DNA of 64,000 bases, from assembly GCF_028462495.1 (NCBI RefSeq), contig NZ_JAQOWX010000003.1, positions 1 to 64,000 of the forward strand, read 5' to 3'. Shown here in pieces: positions 63,605 to 64,000 of the stretch. A model generated the notes under the pieces. That model did not search any database and was not told the origin of the DNA. It saw only the letters and a program-made list of their open reading frames with translations. Every line of letters starts with the position of its first letter. The stretch's first letter is position 1. The translations under genes were made by a program, and so were the position numbers. This stretch comes from Roseateles_E sp005503085 (GTDB taxonomy: Bacteria > Pseudomonadota > Gammaproteobacteria > Burkholderiales > Burkholderiaceae_C).

Positions 63605-63654
63605 CACTCAACTTTGATGGACGAATGGCCCCGACCTGTGCTGCAATGCCGGCC

Positions 63655-64000
63655 ATGTCGACCGCCCCACCGCTGTCCGGCGAATCCGCACGCCCGGACG
63701 CCGGCCCTTCTTTCAGTCCGCTGTACCGCCAGATCAAGGGGCTGATCATCGCCAGCCTGCAGGCCGGCGAGTGGAAGGCGGGCGAGGCGATCCCCAGCGA
63801 GATCGAGCTGGCGACGCGCTTCGGTGTCAGCCAGGGTACGGTGCGCAAGGCCATCGACGAGCTGGCGGCCGACAATCTGCTGGTGCGCCGTCAGGGCAAG
63901 GGCACCTTTGTCGCGACCCATGCCGAGCAGAAGATCCAGTACCGCTTTCTGCGCCTGATGCCCGACGAGGGCCAGGAGGCGCTGGGTCGCCAGCTGCTGG
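63655..64000 (+). CDS. GntR-family transcriptional regulator (partial)
   Basis: The first 115 codons of a GntR regulator; the gene continues past the window. The winged-helix domain is visible: PLYRQIKGLIIASL, WKAGEAIPSEIELATRFGVS, QGTVRKAIDELAADNLLVRR and QGKGTFVATH, then the start of a UTRA-like effector domain (YRFLRLMP). Start is ATG 63655; an in-frame ATG at 63646 would add three residues. From its place next to mdh it may regulate the succinate dehydrogenase operon; those genes are not in view. Confidence 0.9.
   Translation, partial: MSTAPPLSGESARPDAGPSFSPLYRQIKGLIIASLQAGEWKAGEAIPSEIELATRFGVSQGTVRKAIDELAADNLLVRRQGKGTFVATHAEQKIQYRFLRLMPDEGQEALGRQLL

Overview
The window is high-GC DNA, densely coding on both strands. 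It looks like chromosome from a betaproteobacterium of the order Burkholderiales, in the Rubrivivax/Leptothrix/Roseateles neighbourhood. Two things suggest this. First, most of the window is an exosortase A (XrtA)/PEP-CTERM exopolysaccharide locus. Second, the right end carries acnB, a HpcH/CitE-type lyase, mdh and a divergent GntR regulator, an order I associate with the betaproteobacterial TCA-cycle (sdh) region. No sequence search was possible, so taxonomy and family names come from recognised motifs and gene order. No rRNA, tRNA, CRISPR array, insertion sequence or prophage was seen.

Layout. (1) 0-8 kb: a GT1-type glycosyltransferase; a PEP-CTERM protein with a good sigma-54 promoter; the large TPR lipoprotein PrsT; and a divergent nitroreductase/E1 (ThiF) pair with a possible 31-codon gene between them. 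(2) 8-30 kb, plus strand: the XrtA core. It has the export lipoprotein, chain-length protein, tyrosine autokinase with a (Tyr-Gly)7 tail, outer-membrane barrel, ATPase, WecB epimerase, XrtA deacetylase, FemAB-like protein, glycosyltransferases, exosortase A fused to an EpsI domain, a nucleotide-sugar dehydrogenase, an amidotransferase, a PaaK-like adenylate-forming enzyme, an O-antigen-ligase-like protein and a second deacetylase. (3) 30-45 kb, minus strand: one run of 14 mostly overlapping genes. It includes two asparagine-synthetase-like proteins without the glutaminase cysteine, a flippase, glycosyltransferases, a methyltransferase, an acyltransferase, a DegT aminotransferase, a periplasmic protein, two XrtA-associated hydrolases and an acyl carrier protein. 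(4) 45.5-52.8 kb, plus strand: XrtA-associated acyl-CoA ligase and PLP decarboxylase, then a sugar-modification block (NeuD-like, WbqC, GtrA, WecE-like, GT-C enzyme). (5) 52.8-57 kb, minus strand: a cyclic-nucleotide phosphodiesterase/nucleotidase, a minimal histidine kinase and a response regulator with TPRs. (6) 57-64 kb: acnB, a VapBC-type toxin-antitoxin pair, a secreted hypothetical protein, a lyase, mdh, and the start of gntR, which is cut by the window end.

How it fits together (inference). WecB plus the UDP-sugar dehydrogenase would give a 2-acetamido uronic acid such as ManNAcA. The glycosyltransferases build a repeat unit, the flippase and ligase/polymerase-like protein move and polymerise it, and the lipoprotein/chain-length/kinase/barrel set exports it. 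XrtA cleaves PEP-CTERM proteins and is thought to hand them to the surface together with the polymer. Three asparagine-synthetase-like proteins, two FemAB/GNAT-type acyltransferases, two deacetylases and the ACP/ligase/decarboxylase/hydrolase set suggest that the glycan carries amide or amino-acyl decorations of unknown chemistry.
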